DNA from: DATBGO01 sp050011895
GTDB lineage: Bacteria; Actinomycetota; Actinomycetes; Streptosporangiales; Streptosporangiaceae
Direction of reading: 5' to 3'
Length of the DNA: 64,000 nt
NCBI GenBank assembly: GCA_050011895.1
Contig: JBEKIF010000014.1
Span: forward strand, 51,738-115,737
How positions within the stretch are numbered: the stretch's first letter is position 1; each line of letters begins with the position of its first letter. Made by a program: the position numbers and the translations under genes. Below are positions 16,080 to 25,025 of the stretch, in pieces. Under the pieces are notes generated by a model. It was given only the letters and a program-made list of their open reading frames with translations. It was not told where the DNA came from and did no database searches.

Positions 16080-17699
16080 CTAGGAGCCCGCGCGGGACCG
16101 GCGCCAGCGGGCGGCACGCCGGTCGGCGAGGATCTGGCGGACCACGTTGCGGCCCGGAATCCCGGTGACGCCGCCGCCGCCGTGGGTAGCCGACCCGGCC
16201 TGGTAGAGCCCGCGCACCGGGGTGCGCAGGTCCGCGTAGCCGGCCGCGGGCCTGGCATGGAACATCTGCCCGAGGCTGAGCTCACCGTGGAAGATGTTGC
16301 CGCCGACCAGCCCGTACTCCTCCTGCATCTGGTGCGGGCCGATCACCTGCCGGTGCCGCACCGACTCGGTGAAGCCGGGCGCGACCGTCTCCATCCTGGC
16401 GATGGCCCGGTCGGCATAGGCGGCCAGCGCCGCCTCATCCGGCTGGTCGGCGTACGTATGCGGCACCCACTGGGTGAACATCGACATTACCTGCCGCCCC
16501 GCCGGGGCGAGCGAATCGTCAAACACGCTCGGGATGCAGATGTCAGCGAACGGCGCCGCTGACGGCACCCCGGACACCGCCTGCTGGTAAGCATTCTCGA
16601 CATCGTCAAGGCTCTCGGCCAGCACGATGGTCCCGCCGTGCACCTGCGGATCGATGCCGGGGTGGCTGGCGAACACTGGCAGCCTGTCCAGCGCAAGGTT
16701 GATCTTGACGGTGCCGCTGCGCGTCTGCCAGCCGCGGATGTCGGCCAGGAAATCCGGTGGCAGCACCCCGGGGTCGAGAAGCCGCATAAACGATATCTGC
16801 GGGTGAGCCGTCGTGACCACGGTGGTCGCGTCCACCTCTTCGCCACCGGCCAGCGTCACGCCGGTCACCCGGCCCCCGCTGGTCCTGATCGTGGCGACCT
16901 CAGCCCCGGTACGCAGGTCGGCGCCGAACGAGCGGGCCGCCCCGGCCAGCGCCGCGCTGACGCCGCCCATCCCGCCGCGCGGGAAACCCCAGCCACCCGC
17001 CTGCCCGTCCACCCCGCCGATGTGATGATGCAGCATCACGTAGGCGGTGCCTGCCGACCGCGGGCCGGCCCAGGTCCCGATCACCCCGGATACCGACAGC
17101 AGGCCGAGCATCGCGTCGCTCTCGAAGTACCGTTCGATCAGGTCGGCGATGCTCCCGGTGAGCAGCCTGGTGACATCGACGGTTCCCCGTACGTCGAGCT
17201 TGCGCAGGTGCCGCAGCAGCAGGCCCTGCCGCCACAGGTCCGGCGGCCGCCGCGAGCCGAGCCGCGGCGGGATCTCGTCGAGCATCGGCCCGAGGATGGC
17301 GCCGATGCCCGCCAGGTGCGCCTCGTACTCGCCGTAGGCGGCGGCATCCCGGGCGGAAAACTTGGCGATCTCGGCGCGGCGCTGCGCCGGGTCGTGCGGC
17401 AGCCGCAGGTACCGCCCGTCGGCCCGGGGGGCGAAGTACGGCCCCTGCGGGAAGACGTGATAGCCGTGACTGGCTAGCCGCAGATCACGGACCAGCCCGG
17501 GCGGCAGCAGCGAGACCACATACGACAACGAGGTCACTGTGTAGTCGGGGCCGAATGGCTGCTCGCTCACGGCCGCGCCGCCTAGCACGTCGCGCCGCTC
17601 GCACACCAGGGTGCTCAGCCCGCTGCGCGCCAGATAGGCGGCCGCTACCAGCCCGTTGTGCCCGCCGCCGATGATCACCACATCCCGGCTCGCCGTCAT
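16080..17699 (-). CDS. PYROXD2/phytoene-desaturase-like FAD-dependent oxidoreductase
   Basis: A 539-residue flavoprotein. The Rossmann FAD motif is DVVIIGGGHNGLVAAAYLARSG (6-27) followed by the glutamate motif VCERRDVLGG. The C-terminal FAD-binding end, GLYQAGSATHGGGGVTGIPGRNVVRQIL, is diagnostic of the carotenoid-desaturase/PYROXD2 group. The HGGTIVLAESLDDVENAYQQA segment matches actinobacterial PYROXD2-like proteins. No phytoene synthase or other carotenoid gene is nearby, so a carotenoid role is not supported. It is divergent from the aldo/keto reductase with only 65 bp between the start codons, so they share a promoter region. Confidence 0.85.
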   Translation of the reverse strand: MTASRDVVIIGGGHNGLVAAAYLARSGLSTLVCERRDVLGGAAVSEQPFGPDYTVTSLSYVVSLLPPGLVRDLRLASHGYHVFPQGPYFAPRADGRYLRLPHDPAQRRAEIAKFSARDAAAYGEYEAHLAGIGAILGPMLDEIPPRLGSRRPPDLWRQGLLLRHLRKLDVRGTVDVTRLLTGSIADLIERYFESDAMLGLLSVSGVIGTWAGPRSAGTAYVMLHHHIGGVDGQAGGWGFPRGGMGGVSAALAGAARSFGADLRTGAEVATIRTSGGRVTGVTLAGGEEVDATTVVTTAHPQISFMRLLDPGVLPPDFLADIRGWQTRSGTVKINLALDRLPVFASHPGIDPQVHGGTIVLAESLDDVENAYQQAVSGVPSAAPFADICIPSVFDDSLAPAGRQVMSMFTQWVPHTYADQPDEAALAAYADRAIARMETVAPGFTESVRHRQVIGPHQMQEEYGLVGGNIFHGELSLGQMFHARPAAGYADLRTPVRGLYQAGSATHGGGGVTGIPGRNVVRQILADRRAARWRRSRAGS

Positions 17700-17764
17700 G
17701 CACCGCTATCCCTTCCATGAGCCCCGGCCCGCATCGTGCAGCGCCCTGGTATAAGGATGAAATC

Positions 17765-18736
17765 ATGCGCTATCTCGACATCGACACGCCCACCAGGATT
17801 TCCAAGATCGGGCTGGGCACCTGGCAGTTCGGCTCCAGGGAATGGGGATACGGCCAGCCATATGCCGAGGAGGGGGCCCGCGCCATCGTCCGCCGGGCCC
17901 TCGAGCTCGGCGTTACCCTCTTCGACACCGCTGAGCTCTACGGTTTCGGGCGCAGCGAGCAGATCCTCGGCCGCGCCCTCGGCAAGGACCTGGAGTCGGC
18001 GTTCCTCGCCACCAAGATCTTCCCGCTGGTGCCGGTGGCCCCGGTGGTCGAGCAGCGCGCCGTGGCCAGCGCGAACCGGCTCAGAGCTCATCGGCTCGAC
18101 CTATACCAGGTCCACCAGCCGAATCCGGTGGTCCGCGACGGCACGATCATGCGCGGCATGCGGGCGCTGCAGCGAGTCGGGCTGGTCGGTGAGGTCGGCG
18201 TCAGCAACTACTCGCTGCAGCGCTGGCGGCTGGCCGAGGAGGCGCTCGGCAGCCGCGTCCTGAGCAACCAGGTCCGCTATAACCTCATCGACCGGTCGCC
18301 TGAGCAGGACCTGGTGCCGTTCGCCGAGGCGCAGGGCCGGGTAGTGATCGCCTACAGCCCGCTGGCGCAGGGGCTGCTTTCGGGCAGGTATCACCGGGCC
18401 AGCAAGCCAGCGAACCGCGTCCGGGCAGCCAACCCGCTGTTCCTGCCGGAAAACCTCGAGCGCGCGAGCGACCTGATCTCAACCCTCCGCGAGGTGGCCA
18501 GCGCGCACTCCGTCACCCCGGCGCAGATCGCGCTCGCCTGGGTTATCAGGAGCCCGGCCGTGGTCGCGATTCCCGGCGCCTCTAGCGTTGAGCAACTGGA
18601 GAGCAACGTCGTCGCGGCCGATATTGACCTCACCGGCGACCAGTGCGAGGCCCTGCTGGCCGCTTCGGCCCGGTTCCGGCCCATCAGCGGGCCTGCCGCG
18701 TTCGCCCAGCTGGCCAGGGCGAAGTTCGGCCGCTGA
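17765..18736 (+). CDS. Aldo/keto reductase
   Basis: A 323-residue NADPH-dependent (alpha/beta)8-barrel reductase. The catalytic tetrad is visible: Asp54 and Tyr59 in FDTAELYGFGRSE, Lys84 in LATKIFP and His117 in LYQVHQPN. The C-terminal NADPH site includes IPGASSVEQLESN. It resembles the AKR12/13-type general aldehyde reductases. The ATG at 17765 has AAGGA 7 bases upstream and begins directly at the conserved part. It is transcribed away from the FAD oxidoreductase. Confidence 0.9.
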   Translation: MRYLDIDTPTRISKIGLGTWQFGSREWGYGQPYAEEGARAIVRRALELGVTLFDTAELYGFGRSEQILGRALGKDLESAFLATKIFPLVPVAPVVEQRAVASANRLRAHRLDLYQVHQPNPVVRDGTIMRGMRALQRVGLVGEVGVSNYSLQRWRLAEEALGSRVLSNQVRYNLIDRSPEQDLVPFAEAQGRVVIAYSPLAQGLLSGRYHRASKPANRVRAANPLFLPENLERASDLISTLREVASAHSVTPAQIALAWVIRSPAVVAIPGASSVEQLESNVVAADIDLTGDQCEALLAASARFRPISGPAAFAQLARAKFGR

Positions 18737-18806
18737 CCGCCCCGGGCGGCCGGCAGGTCCCGGCGGCGGCAGGCCCCGGGCGGCGGCAGGCCCGGGCGGC
18801 GGCAGG

Positions 18807-21305
18807 CTACAGCTGGCCGACGTCGGTGACTCGCACGACGGCCGCGCCCGCCTCGTCCGAGGCGGCCAGGTCGACCTCCGCGCTGATCCCCCAGTCGTGG
18901 TCGCCTGCCGGATCGTCGAAGATCTGCCGCACCGACCAGCGACCGGGCTGCTGGGAGATGATCAGCATCGCCGGGCCCCGCGCGTCCGCGCCGGTGCCGA
19001 TGTCGTCGTGCTCATCGAAGTACGGCTCAAGCGCGTCAGCCCAGGAGTCGGCGTCCCAGCCCGCTTCGGCGTCCAGCGCGCCAAGATCCTCGTAATGCCG
19101 CAGCGCCGCCAGCTCGACCCGCCGGAACAGCGCGTTGCGCACCAGCACGCGGAACGCCCGCACATTGCCGGTCACCGCCGGCGGCCGCTCGTCCAGCGCG
19201 GCGGCAGTTACCTCCGCCGGGTTGCGGAGCCGCTCCCATTCGTCGATCAGGCTGGAGTCGACCTGCCGGACCAGCTCGCCCAGCCATTCGATCAGGTCGG
19301 CCAGCTCCTCGGTCCTGGCATCCTCAGGCACGGTCTGCCGCAGCGCCTTGAAAGCGTCGGCCAGGTAGCGCAGCACCAGCCCCTCCGAGCGGGCCAGCCC
19401 GTAATAGCCGACGTACTCCACGAAGGTCATCGCGCGCTCGAACATGTCCCGCGCCACCGACTTGGGCCGCAGCTCGTGGTCGGCCACCCACGGGTGGCCG
19501 CGCCGGTACATGTTGTAGGCGGCCTCAAGCAGGTCGGCGAGCGGCCGCGGGTACGTGACCGAGTCCAGCAGCTCAAGCCGCTCCTCGTACTCGATGCCGT
19601 CCGCCTTCATCTGCGCCACGGCCTCGCCGCGGGCCTTGAACAGCTGGGCGGAAAGCACCTGCCGCGGGTCCTCCAGGGTCGCCTCGATGATCGACAGCAC
19701 CTCAAGCGGATACTCCGGCGAGTCCCGGTCCAGCAGTTCGATGGCGGCCAGCGCCAGCGGCGACAGCGGCTGGTTGAGCGCGAAGTCGTCCTGCAGGTCC
19801 ACGGTAAGCCGCCAGCGGCGGCCCTCGGCGTCGGGCTCGGCCAGCCGCTCGACCACCCCGCCGGCCACCAGCGCGCGGTAAATGGCGAAGGCCCGGCGGA
19901 TGTGCCGGCGCTGCGCCGCCGGATCCTCGTCGTTATCGGTCAGCAGGTGGCGCATGGCAGCGAAGGCGTCGCCCGGCCGGCTGATGACACCGAGCAGCAT
20001 CGCGTGGCTGACCTTGAAACTCGACCGCAGCGGCTCGGGCTCCGAGGCGACCAGCCGCTCGAAGGTCGGCTTCCCCCAGGAGACGAACCCGGCCGACGGC
20101 TTCTTTCGCACCACTTTGCGCCGCTTCTTGGGATCGTCCCCTGCCTTGGCCAGCGCCCGCTCGTTCTCCACCACGTGCTCGGGCGCCTGCACCACGACGT
20201 ATCCCATGGTGTCGAAACCGGCCCGGCCGGCCCGGCCGGCGATCTGGTGGAACTCGCGGGCCTGCAGCAGCCGGGTCGTGCTGCCGTCGTACTTGGACAG
20301 TGCGGTGAACAGGACCGTGCGGATCGGCACGTTGATGCCGACGCCGAGGGTGTCGGTGCCGCAGATGACCTTCAGCAGCCCGGCCTGGGCCAGCGTCTCC
20401 ACCAGCCGCCGGTACCTGGGCAGCATCCCGGCGTGGTGGACCCCGATGCCGTGCCGGACCAGCCGCGACAGGGTCTTGCCGAAGCCGGCGGTGAACCTGA
20501 AGTTGCCGATCAGCTCGGCGATCGCGTCCTTCTCCTCGCGGGTGCAGACGTTGATGCTCATCAGCGCCTGCGCCTGCTCGATCGCCGCCGCCTGGGTGAA
20601 ATGCACGATATAGACCGGCGCCTGCCGGGTGGCGAGCAGTTCCTCAAGCGTCTCGTGCAGCGGCGTGATCACATAGGAGAAAACCAGCGGTACCGGGCGT
20701 TCGGCGGACCGGACGACGGCCGTTGGCCTACCGGTGCGCCTGGTCAGGTCATTTTCGAAACGGGTGACGTCGCCCAGTGTCGCTGACATGAGCACGAACT
20801 GGGCCTGGGGCAGTTCAATGAGCGGCACCTGCCAGGCCCAGCCCCGGTCCGGGTCGGCGTAGTAGTGAAATTCGTCCATCACGACCTGGCCGACGTCGGC
20901 GTCCTCGCCCTCGCGCAGCGCAATGCTGGCCAGGATCTCCGCGGTGCAGCAGATGATCGGGGCGGTGGCGTTGACGCTGGCGTCGCCGGTCATCATGCCG
21001 ACGTTGGCCGGCCCGAACATCTCGCACAGCGCAAAGAACTTCTCCGACACCAGGGCCTTGATCGGCGCGGTGTAGAAACTCCGCCGCCCGCGGGCCAGGG
21101 CCGCGAAATGCGCGCCGGCCGCGACGAGGCTCTTGCCCGACCCGGTCGGCGTGCTCAGGATCACGTTCGCGCCCGAGACGATCTCGATCAGCGCCTCTTC
21201 CTGATGCTGGTACAGCTCAAGGCCACGTTCCGCCGCCCAGCTGGCAAAGGCATCAAAAACAGGGTCGGGGGCGGCGGTCTGCGGCAGCAGGTCGGTGAGC
21301 GTCAT
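18807..21305 (-). CDS. DEAD/DEAH-box helicase with DUF3516 C-terminus
   Basis: An 832-residue superfamily 2 helicase. Q-motif region LYQHQEEALIEI is followed by Walker A TPTGSGKS (52-59), motif II DEFHYY, motif III SATLGD and motif VI QIAGRAGRAGFD. The C-terminal half is the actinobacterial DUF3516 domain, ending in a small strand-rich domain (MLIISQQPGRWSVRQIFDDP). The architecture is related to Ski2-like helicases but smaller than mycobacterial HelY. Most actinomycetes carry one copy, and RNA turnover is suspected but not established. The ATG at 21305 begins directly before the conserved domain. It is divergent from the membrane protein at 21551. Confidence 0.92.
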   Translation of the reverse strand: MTLTDLLPQTAAPDPVFDAFASWAAERGLELYQHQEEALIEIVSGANVILSTPTGSGKSLVAAGAHFAALARGRRSFYTAPIKALVSEKFFALCEMFGPANVGMMTGDASVNATAPIICCTAEILASIALREGEDADVGQVVMDEFHYYADPDRGWAWQVPLIELPQAQFVLMSATLGDVTRFENDLTRRTGRPTAVVRSAERPVPLVFSYVITPLHETLEELLATRQAPVYIVHFTQAAAIEQAQALMSINVCTREEKDAIAELIGNFRFTAGFGKTLSRLVRHGIGVHHAGMLPRYRRLVETLAQAGLLKVICGTDTLGVGINVPIRTVLFTALSKYDGSTTRLLQAREFHQIAGRAGRAGFDTMGYVVVQAPEHVVENERALAKAGDDPKKRRKVVRKKPSAGFVSWGKPTFERLVASEPEPLRSSFKVSHAMLLGVISRPGDAFAAMRHLLTDNDEDPAAQRRHIRRAFAIYRALVAGGVVERLAEPDAEGRRWRLTVDLQDDFALNQPLSPLALAAIELLDRDSPEYPLEVLSIIEATLEDPRQVLSAQLFKARGEAVAQMKADGIEYEERLELLDSVTYPRPLADLLEAAYNMYRRGHPWVADHELRPKSVARDMFERAMTFVEYVGYYGLARSEGLVLRYLADAFKALRQTVPEDARTEELADLIEWLGELVRQVDSSLIDEWERLRNPAEVTAAALDERPPAVTGNVRAFRVLVRNALFRRVELAALRHYEDLGALDAEAGWDADSWADALEPYFDEHDDIGTGADARGPAMLIISQQPGRWSVRQIFDDPAGDHDWGISAEVDLAASDEAGAAVVRVTDVGQL

Positions 21306-21550
21306 GGTCCATCCATCATGCCCGCATTGCCAGGTTCCCCGGCCAGCCGGTTCCCCGGCCAGCCGGTTCCCCGCCCAGCCGGCCAGCGCGGGGTCAGGGG
21401 CCGCTCGCTACTGCGCCGTGCGGGTCCGGGCGCGTCCAGCCGCCAGGCCACGCGCTGAGGAAAGCTTCAGGAGGCGCTCAGCCGGCCTGCATATCGACTT
21501 CCTACGCTCGGGGACACGACGGGATGGGCTGACCAGGAAGGACCGGGACC

Positions 21551-22873
21551 GTGGGTGACAATGTGGCCATCTCGTACCGGGGCGCGCGCTACGAGATAGG
21601 GCGAGGGCAAGGCTTCTACGGGATCTGGGCCGCGGGGGCGCCAGAGTCACAGCCATTCGAGTGGTGGCCTGAGACTCCGGAGGGCTGGCGCGGCGCGTGG
21701 TCCAAGTTCGCGGGGATCGAGGCGCCAGGCACGATAGTCGCGGTCGGCCAGCGCACTGCCCCGGCCGCCGGGCACACTGGCCCGGGTGCCGAGCGTATTG
21801 CCCCGGCGGGCGGGCACGCTGGCCCGGGTGCCGAGCGTATTGCCCCGGCCGGCGGGCGCACTGCCCCGGCTGGCGAGCGCACTGGCCCGGGTGGCGAGCG
21901 CACTGGCCCGGGTGGCGAGCGCACTGGCCCGGGTGGCCGCCCGGGGGCTCCTGCTGTCCTGGCGGCCTCGCTGCTCGCCATCGGTGTAGCCTGCGGGATC
22001 GCCGGGCTCTTCCCCGGCTATCTCACTGGAGCGAGCCTCGCCCAGGAGCCGGCCGAGCTCGTCCCTCATGCGATCTACTTCGCCGTCTGGGGCGCGAGCG
22101 CCGTGCTCATCCTGCTCGGCCCCGCCCGCCTGCGGGTGGGAGCGATGCTCGGGCTGGGGACGAGCATCGTCACGTTCGGCTTCTTCTTCGCCGACGCAGG
22201 CCAGGCGATCGCCGGAGGTGCGCACGTGATGGGCGCGGGCCTCGTACTCGGGCTCGTCGGCTGGCTGGCTTGCGCGGCCGGCTCCGCGGTCGCCTTCCGG
22301 CTCCGGCCGGCCGGAGCGCCGGCCAGGCCCTACGATCACGAGCTGGGCCTGGTCCTGGCGCTGGCGCTCGCCGCGCTCGGCGCGGCGGTCGCGTTCGCCC
22401 CGTCGTGGGACAGCTACATCCTGCGGACGTCGACCGGGGCGACGCAGTCCATCACCGCGGGCAATGCCTTCGCGAACCCGGCGCCGGTTATCGCTGGGAA
22501 CATCGCCGTAATGGTGGCACTGGTCGCAGTGGTCGTGCTGGCGGCTCTGTGGCGCCCGATCCGCGAGGGGGTGGCGTTGCTTGCCGGTGCCATCATCCCG
22601 ATGGCGGCTCAGGCGATCTCGGCGCTCGTCCAGCTCGGCGAGGGTACCTCACCGGCCCAGTTCGGGATCTCGCCTGCGCAGGCCGCTCAGGCCGGGCTCA
22701 CGATCAGCGCAGGTGTCACGCCGGAGTTCTGGATCTACTGCGGCTTCGTCGTCGCGCTTGTCGTGCTGACGTGCGCGCGGCTGTTCAGCCGGCCCCGATC
22801 GGCGGTCGCGGACAGCAGGCCGTCACGTCCGATCCCCGGGATCTCCGTGTCCTCGGCCCGGCCGTCCGACTGA
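21551..22873 (+). CDS. Multi-pass membrane protein with repeat-bearing cytoplasmic N-terminus
   Basis: A 440-residue protein. A soluble N-terminus of about 60 residues (YRGARYEIGRGQGFYGIWAAGAP...WWPETPEGWRGAWSKFAGIE) resembles a small actinobacterial domain that reads Trp-rich motifs. A Gly/Pro/Ala repeat linker follows (about 72-130), then about eight predicted transmembrane helices from residue 135 to 425. The GTG start has GAAGGA at good spacing. No transporter or enzyme motif is seen, so the function is unknown. The linker repeats are listed separately. Confidence 0.75.
   Translation: MGDNVAISYRGARYEIGRGQGFYGIWAAGAPESQPFEWWPETPEGWRGAWSKFAGIEAPGTIVAVGQRTAPAAGHTGPGAERIAPAGGHAGPGAERIAPAGGRTAPAGERTGPGGERTGPGGERTGPGGRPGAPAVLAASLLAIGVACGIAGLFPGYLTGASLAQEPAELVPHAIYFAVWGASAVLILLGPARLRVGAMLGLGTSIVTFGFFFADAGQAIAGGAHVMGAGLVLGLVGWLACAAGSAVAFRLRPAGAPARPYDHELGLVLALALAALGAAVAFAPSWDSYILRTSTGATQSITAGNAFANPAPVIAGNIAVMVALVAVVVLAALWRPIREGVALLAGAIIPMAAQAISALVQLGEGTSPAQFGISPAQAAQAGLTISAGVTPEFWIYCGFVVALVVLTCARLFSRPRSAVADSRPSRPIPGISVSSARPSD
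21769..21938 (+). repeat. 42-bp and 21-bp in-frame repeats in membrane protein gene
   Basis: Two 42-bp units (GPGAERIAPAG-type, 14 residues) are followed by a degenerate unit and three near-identical 21-bp units encoding ERTGPGG. All lie in frame between the soluble N-terminus and the first membrane helix, so copy-number change would only alter linker length. Confidence 0.85.
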
Positions 22874-22941
22874 TCGTGCGCTGACTGTCCGGGGCTCCGA
22901 TTGCTCGGGCTCCGATTGTTCGGGGCTCCGAAGCAACCTGT

Positions 22942-23673
22942 TCAGGACCCGGGCGAGGGCGACTTCGGGTGCCGGACCGGGAGGTGGCGCTGGAGGAACT
23001 CCTCGGTCCGCTGCCAGGCCCTGGCGGCAGGCTCCGGCACGTGGAACATCGGGGCCATCCGGTTGTGGAAAGCGTGCCCGGCGTCCTCTTCGACGTTGAT
23101 TTCCGCGCCTGGGTGGTCCGCTACCGCGACTTCAACTTGCCTCACCTGGTCGCGCGAAATGTACGGGTCGTTCCCGCCGTACTGGAACTGCAACGGGGCC
23201 CGGATCTGCGCCAGGATTTGCAGGTTGTCATGAACGGCCGAGCCGTAGTACGAGACCACGGCCTCCAGCTCCGCCTGTGCCGCCAGGAAGTATGCGATGG
23301 AACCGCCGAGGCAGAATCCGATGACCCCGGTGCCCCCCTCGACCTCAGGCAGCGCGGTCAGGGCCCGCAAGGCGGCCCCGGCGTCAGCGACGCCCGCGGC
23401 AAAGTCGAACTTCGACGCCAGGTCCAGCGACTCGGTCAGGCCCTCCTGGTCGTGCCCGGCCTTGTGGCCAGGCCTGAGCCGCCAGAACAGATCCGGTGCC
23501 GCGACAACGTAACCGAGACCGGCCAGGTCTTCGGCGACGGCCGAGATGTACTCACTGACGCCGAATATTTCCTGGATCAGCAACAGCCCTGGGCCGGTGC
23601 CGGCGTCCGGCAGCCAAACGGTGAGGTCGAACGCCCCTTCAGGGGTCCGGACGGACTCGACGCGCGACGACAT
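22942..23673 (-). CDS. Dienelactone hydrolase family protein
   Basis: A 243-residue alpha/beta hydrolase of the DLH family. The nucleophile is Cys121 in GFCLGG, with Asp169 in GGNDPYIS and His200 in AGHAFHN. Glu35 in LLIQEIFGV corresponds to the DLH glutamate that activates the Cys. Classical DLH opens dienelactone in the chlorocatechol pathway, but most genomic copies have unknown substrates and there is no catechol pathway here. The ATG at 23673 follows CAAGGAGG closely. It stands alone. Confidence 0.9.
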   Translation of the reverse strand: MSSRVESVRTPEGAFDLTVWLPDAGTGPGLLLIQEIFGVSEYISAVAEDLAGLGYVVAAPDLFWRLRPGHKAGHDQEGLTESLDLASKFDFAAGVADAGAALRALTALPEVEGGTGVIGFCLGGSIAYFLAAQAELEAVVSYYGSAVHDNLQILAQIRAPLQFQYGGNDPYISRDQVRQVEVAVADHPGAEINVEEDAGHAFHNRMAPMFHVPEPAARAWQRTEEFLQRHLPVRHPKSPSPGS

Positions 23674-23916
23674 AACCGCCTCCTTGCTGACCCGGGGCTG
23701 ATCCAGGGCTAATCCAGGCTAGATAGAACGCGGCACCAAGGGTAGTGGCGGCCCGCTCACTCGGTTGCGTTGGCCCAGCCGTCGAATCTCGCGTCGAGCG
23801 AATCGACAAGGCGCGGGACGGTGACGTCCACCGCGGCAGGCCTGAGCGACGGCGCACAGCGCGTCCCGGCCAGACCGGCCGCAGGCGGCGGCCGACGGCC
23901 ATGCTCGGTAACCTCC

Positions 23917-24861
23917 CTAAGCCCCGGCCTTGCGTCCGGCCCTTTTTGGTAGCTTCTTGGTGTCCCGCAGCTCGGCAAACGGCTCCTTATCCGGGGGCAG
24001 TCCGGCCGCGATGGCCCGCCCCCGCTGCAGCTCGGCATTGAATTCGGCACCGAGCAAGACCACAGAGTTGGAGATCCACATCCAGATGAGGAAGATGATG
24101 ACGCCCGCGATGCTGCCATACACCTTGTTGTAGTGCCCGAAGTTCGCCACGTACAGCGCGAAAAGTCCAGACGCGATGAGCCAGCCGAGCACAGCGATAA
24201 CGCTTCCGGGACTGAGCCAGCGGAATCCCTGCTTCGCATTGGGGCTGGCCCAGTACAAGATGGCGAGCATCAGGCTGACGAACAGCAGCAATACCGGCCA
24301 TTTGGCTATATTCCACACAGTCAGCGCGACCGAGCCGATACCGAGCACGTGGCCCACATGCTGAGCGAGGCCGCCGGTCACCACCACGATGAACGCTGAC
24401 GCGACGAGCAGCACCAACATCGCGATGGTGACGCCGAGCCGGATCGGAAGCGTCTTCCAGGCGGGCCGGCCCTCGGGCACGTCATAGATGGCGTTTGACG
24501 CGCGCATGAAGGCGGCGATGTAACTGGACGCGGACCACAGACCGGCCACTATCCCGACGATGGCCGCCACCCCCGCAGACCCGTGGCTTCGCTGCAGGTG
24601 GTTCACGGCATCCAGCAGGGTCTGCCGCACCGCGCTGGGCGCCGCCTGCGCCAGGTTGGTGATCAGCGGCTGAGTAGCCGACTTGCCGATCAGGCCGAGC
24701 AGCGACACCAGGACCAGGAGCGCGGGAAAGATCGCCAGCACGCCATAGTAGGTAAGTGCCGCCGCCCGGTCCTGCAGGATGTCATTGCCGTACTCCTTCG
24801 CGGCCCGCTTCCCGGCCGCGAGCCAGGAGCCACCGCCCAGTCGTGTCTCCGGCGCGCTCAT
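23917..24861 (-). CDS. YihY/BrkB-family inner-membrane protein
   Basis: A 314-residue protein with six predicted membrane helices and the family's signature regions: DRAAALTYYGVLAIFPALLVLVSLLG, GLWSASSYIAAFMRASNAIYDVPEGRP, and the C-terminal GSIAGVIIFLIWMWISNSVVLLGAEFNAELQR. YihY/BrkB proteins were once called RNase BN in error, and their actual role (envelope integrity or transport) is not settled. The tail is basic (KKLPKRAGRKAGA). The ribosome site of the ATG is weak (GGGTGA). It is divergent from the transketolase gene with about 165 bp between starts. Confidence 0.9.
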   Translation of the reverse strand: MSAPETRLGGGSWLAAGKRAAKEYGNDILQDRAAALTYYGVLAIFPALLVLVSLLGLIGKSATQPLITNLAQAAPSAVRQTLLDAVNHLQRSHGSAGVAAIVGIVAGLWSASSYIAAFMRASNAIYDVPEGRPAWKTLPIRLGVTIAMLVLLVASAFIVVVTGGLAQHVGHVLGIGSVALTVWNIAKWPVLLLFVSLMLAILYWASPNAKQGFRWLSPGSVIAVLGWLIASGLFALYVANFGHYNKVYGSIAGVIIFLIWMWISNSVVLLGAEFNAELQRGRAIAAGLPPDKEPFAELRDTKKLPKRAGRKAGA

Positions 24862-25025
24862 GTGTCGCCGTCACCCGGCCACGTCCCGGTCTGGCCGGCT
24901 GCTTGGTCCGCTGCGCTCATCGCGTTGCCCCCTCCTTGACTCCCGGCTTGGCCGGTGGCGCTACCCCCGTGTCCACCTGCCAAACGGCGGGCGGCATCCT
25001 GGTATCGGCTGAGAGCCCGACACGA

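Noticed and set aside
16080..17699. Carotenoid biosynthesis (phytoene desaturase) gene
   Set aside because: Only the general FAD-desaturase fold is shared. No crtB, crtE or other carotenoid gene is nearby and the sequence fits PYROXD2-like proteins better.
18588..20786. A 732-codon plus-strand frame over the DUF3516 helicase
   Set aside because: It is the antisense shadow of the helicase, overlaps the aldo/keto reductase end, and has no protein-family features.
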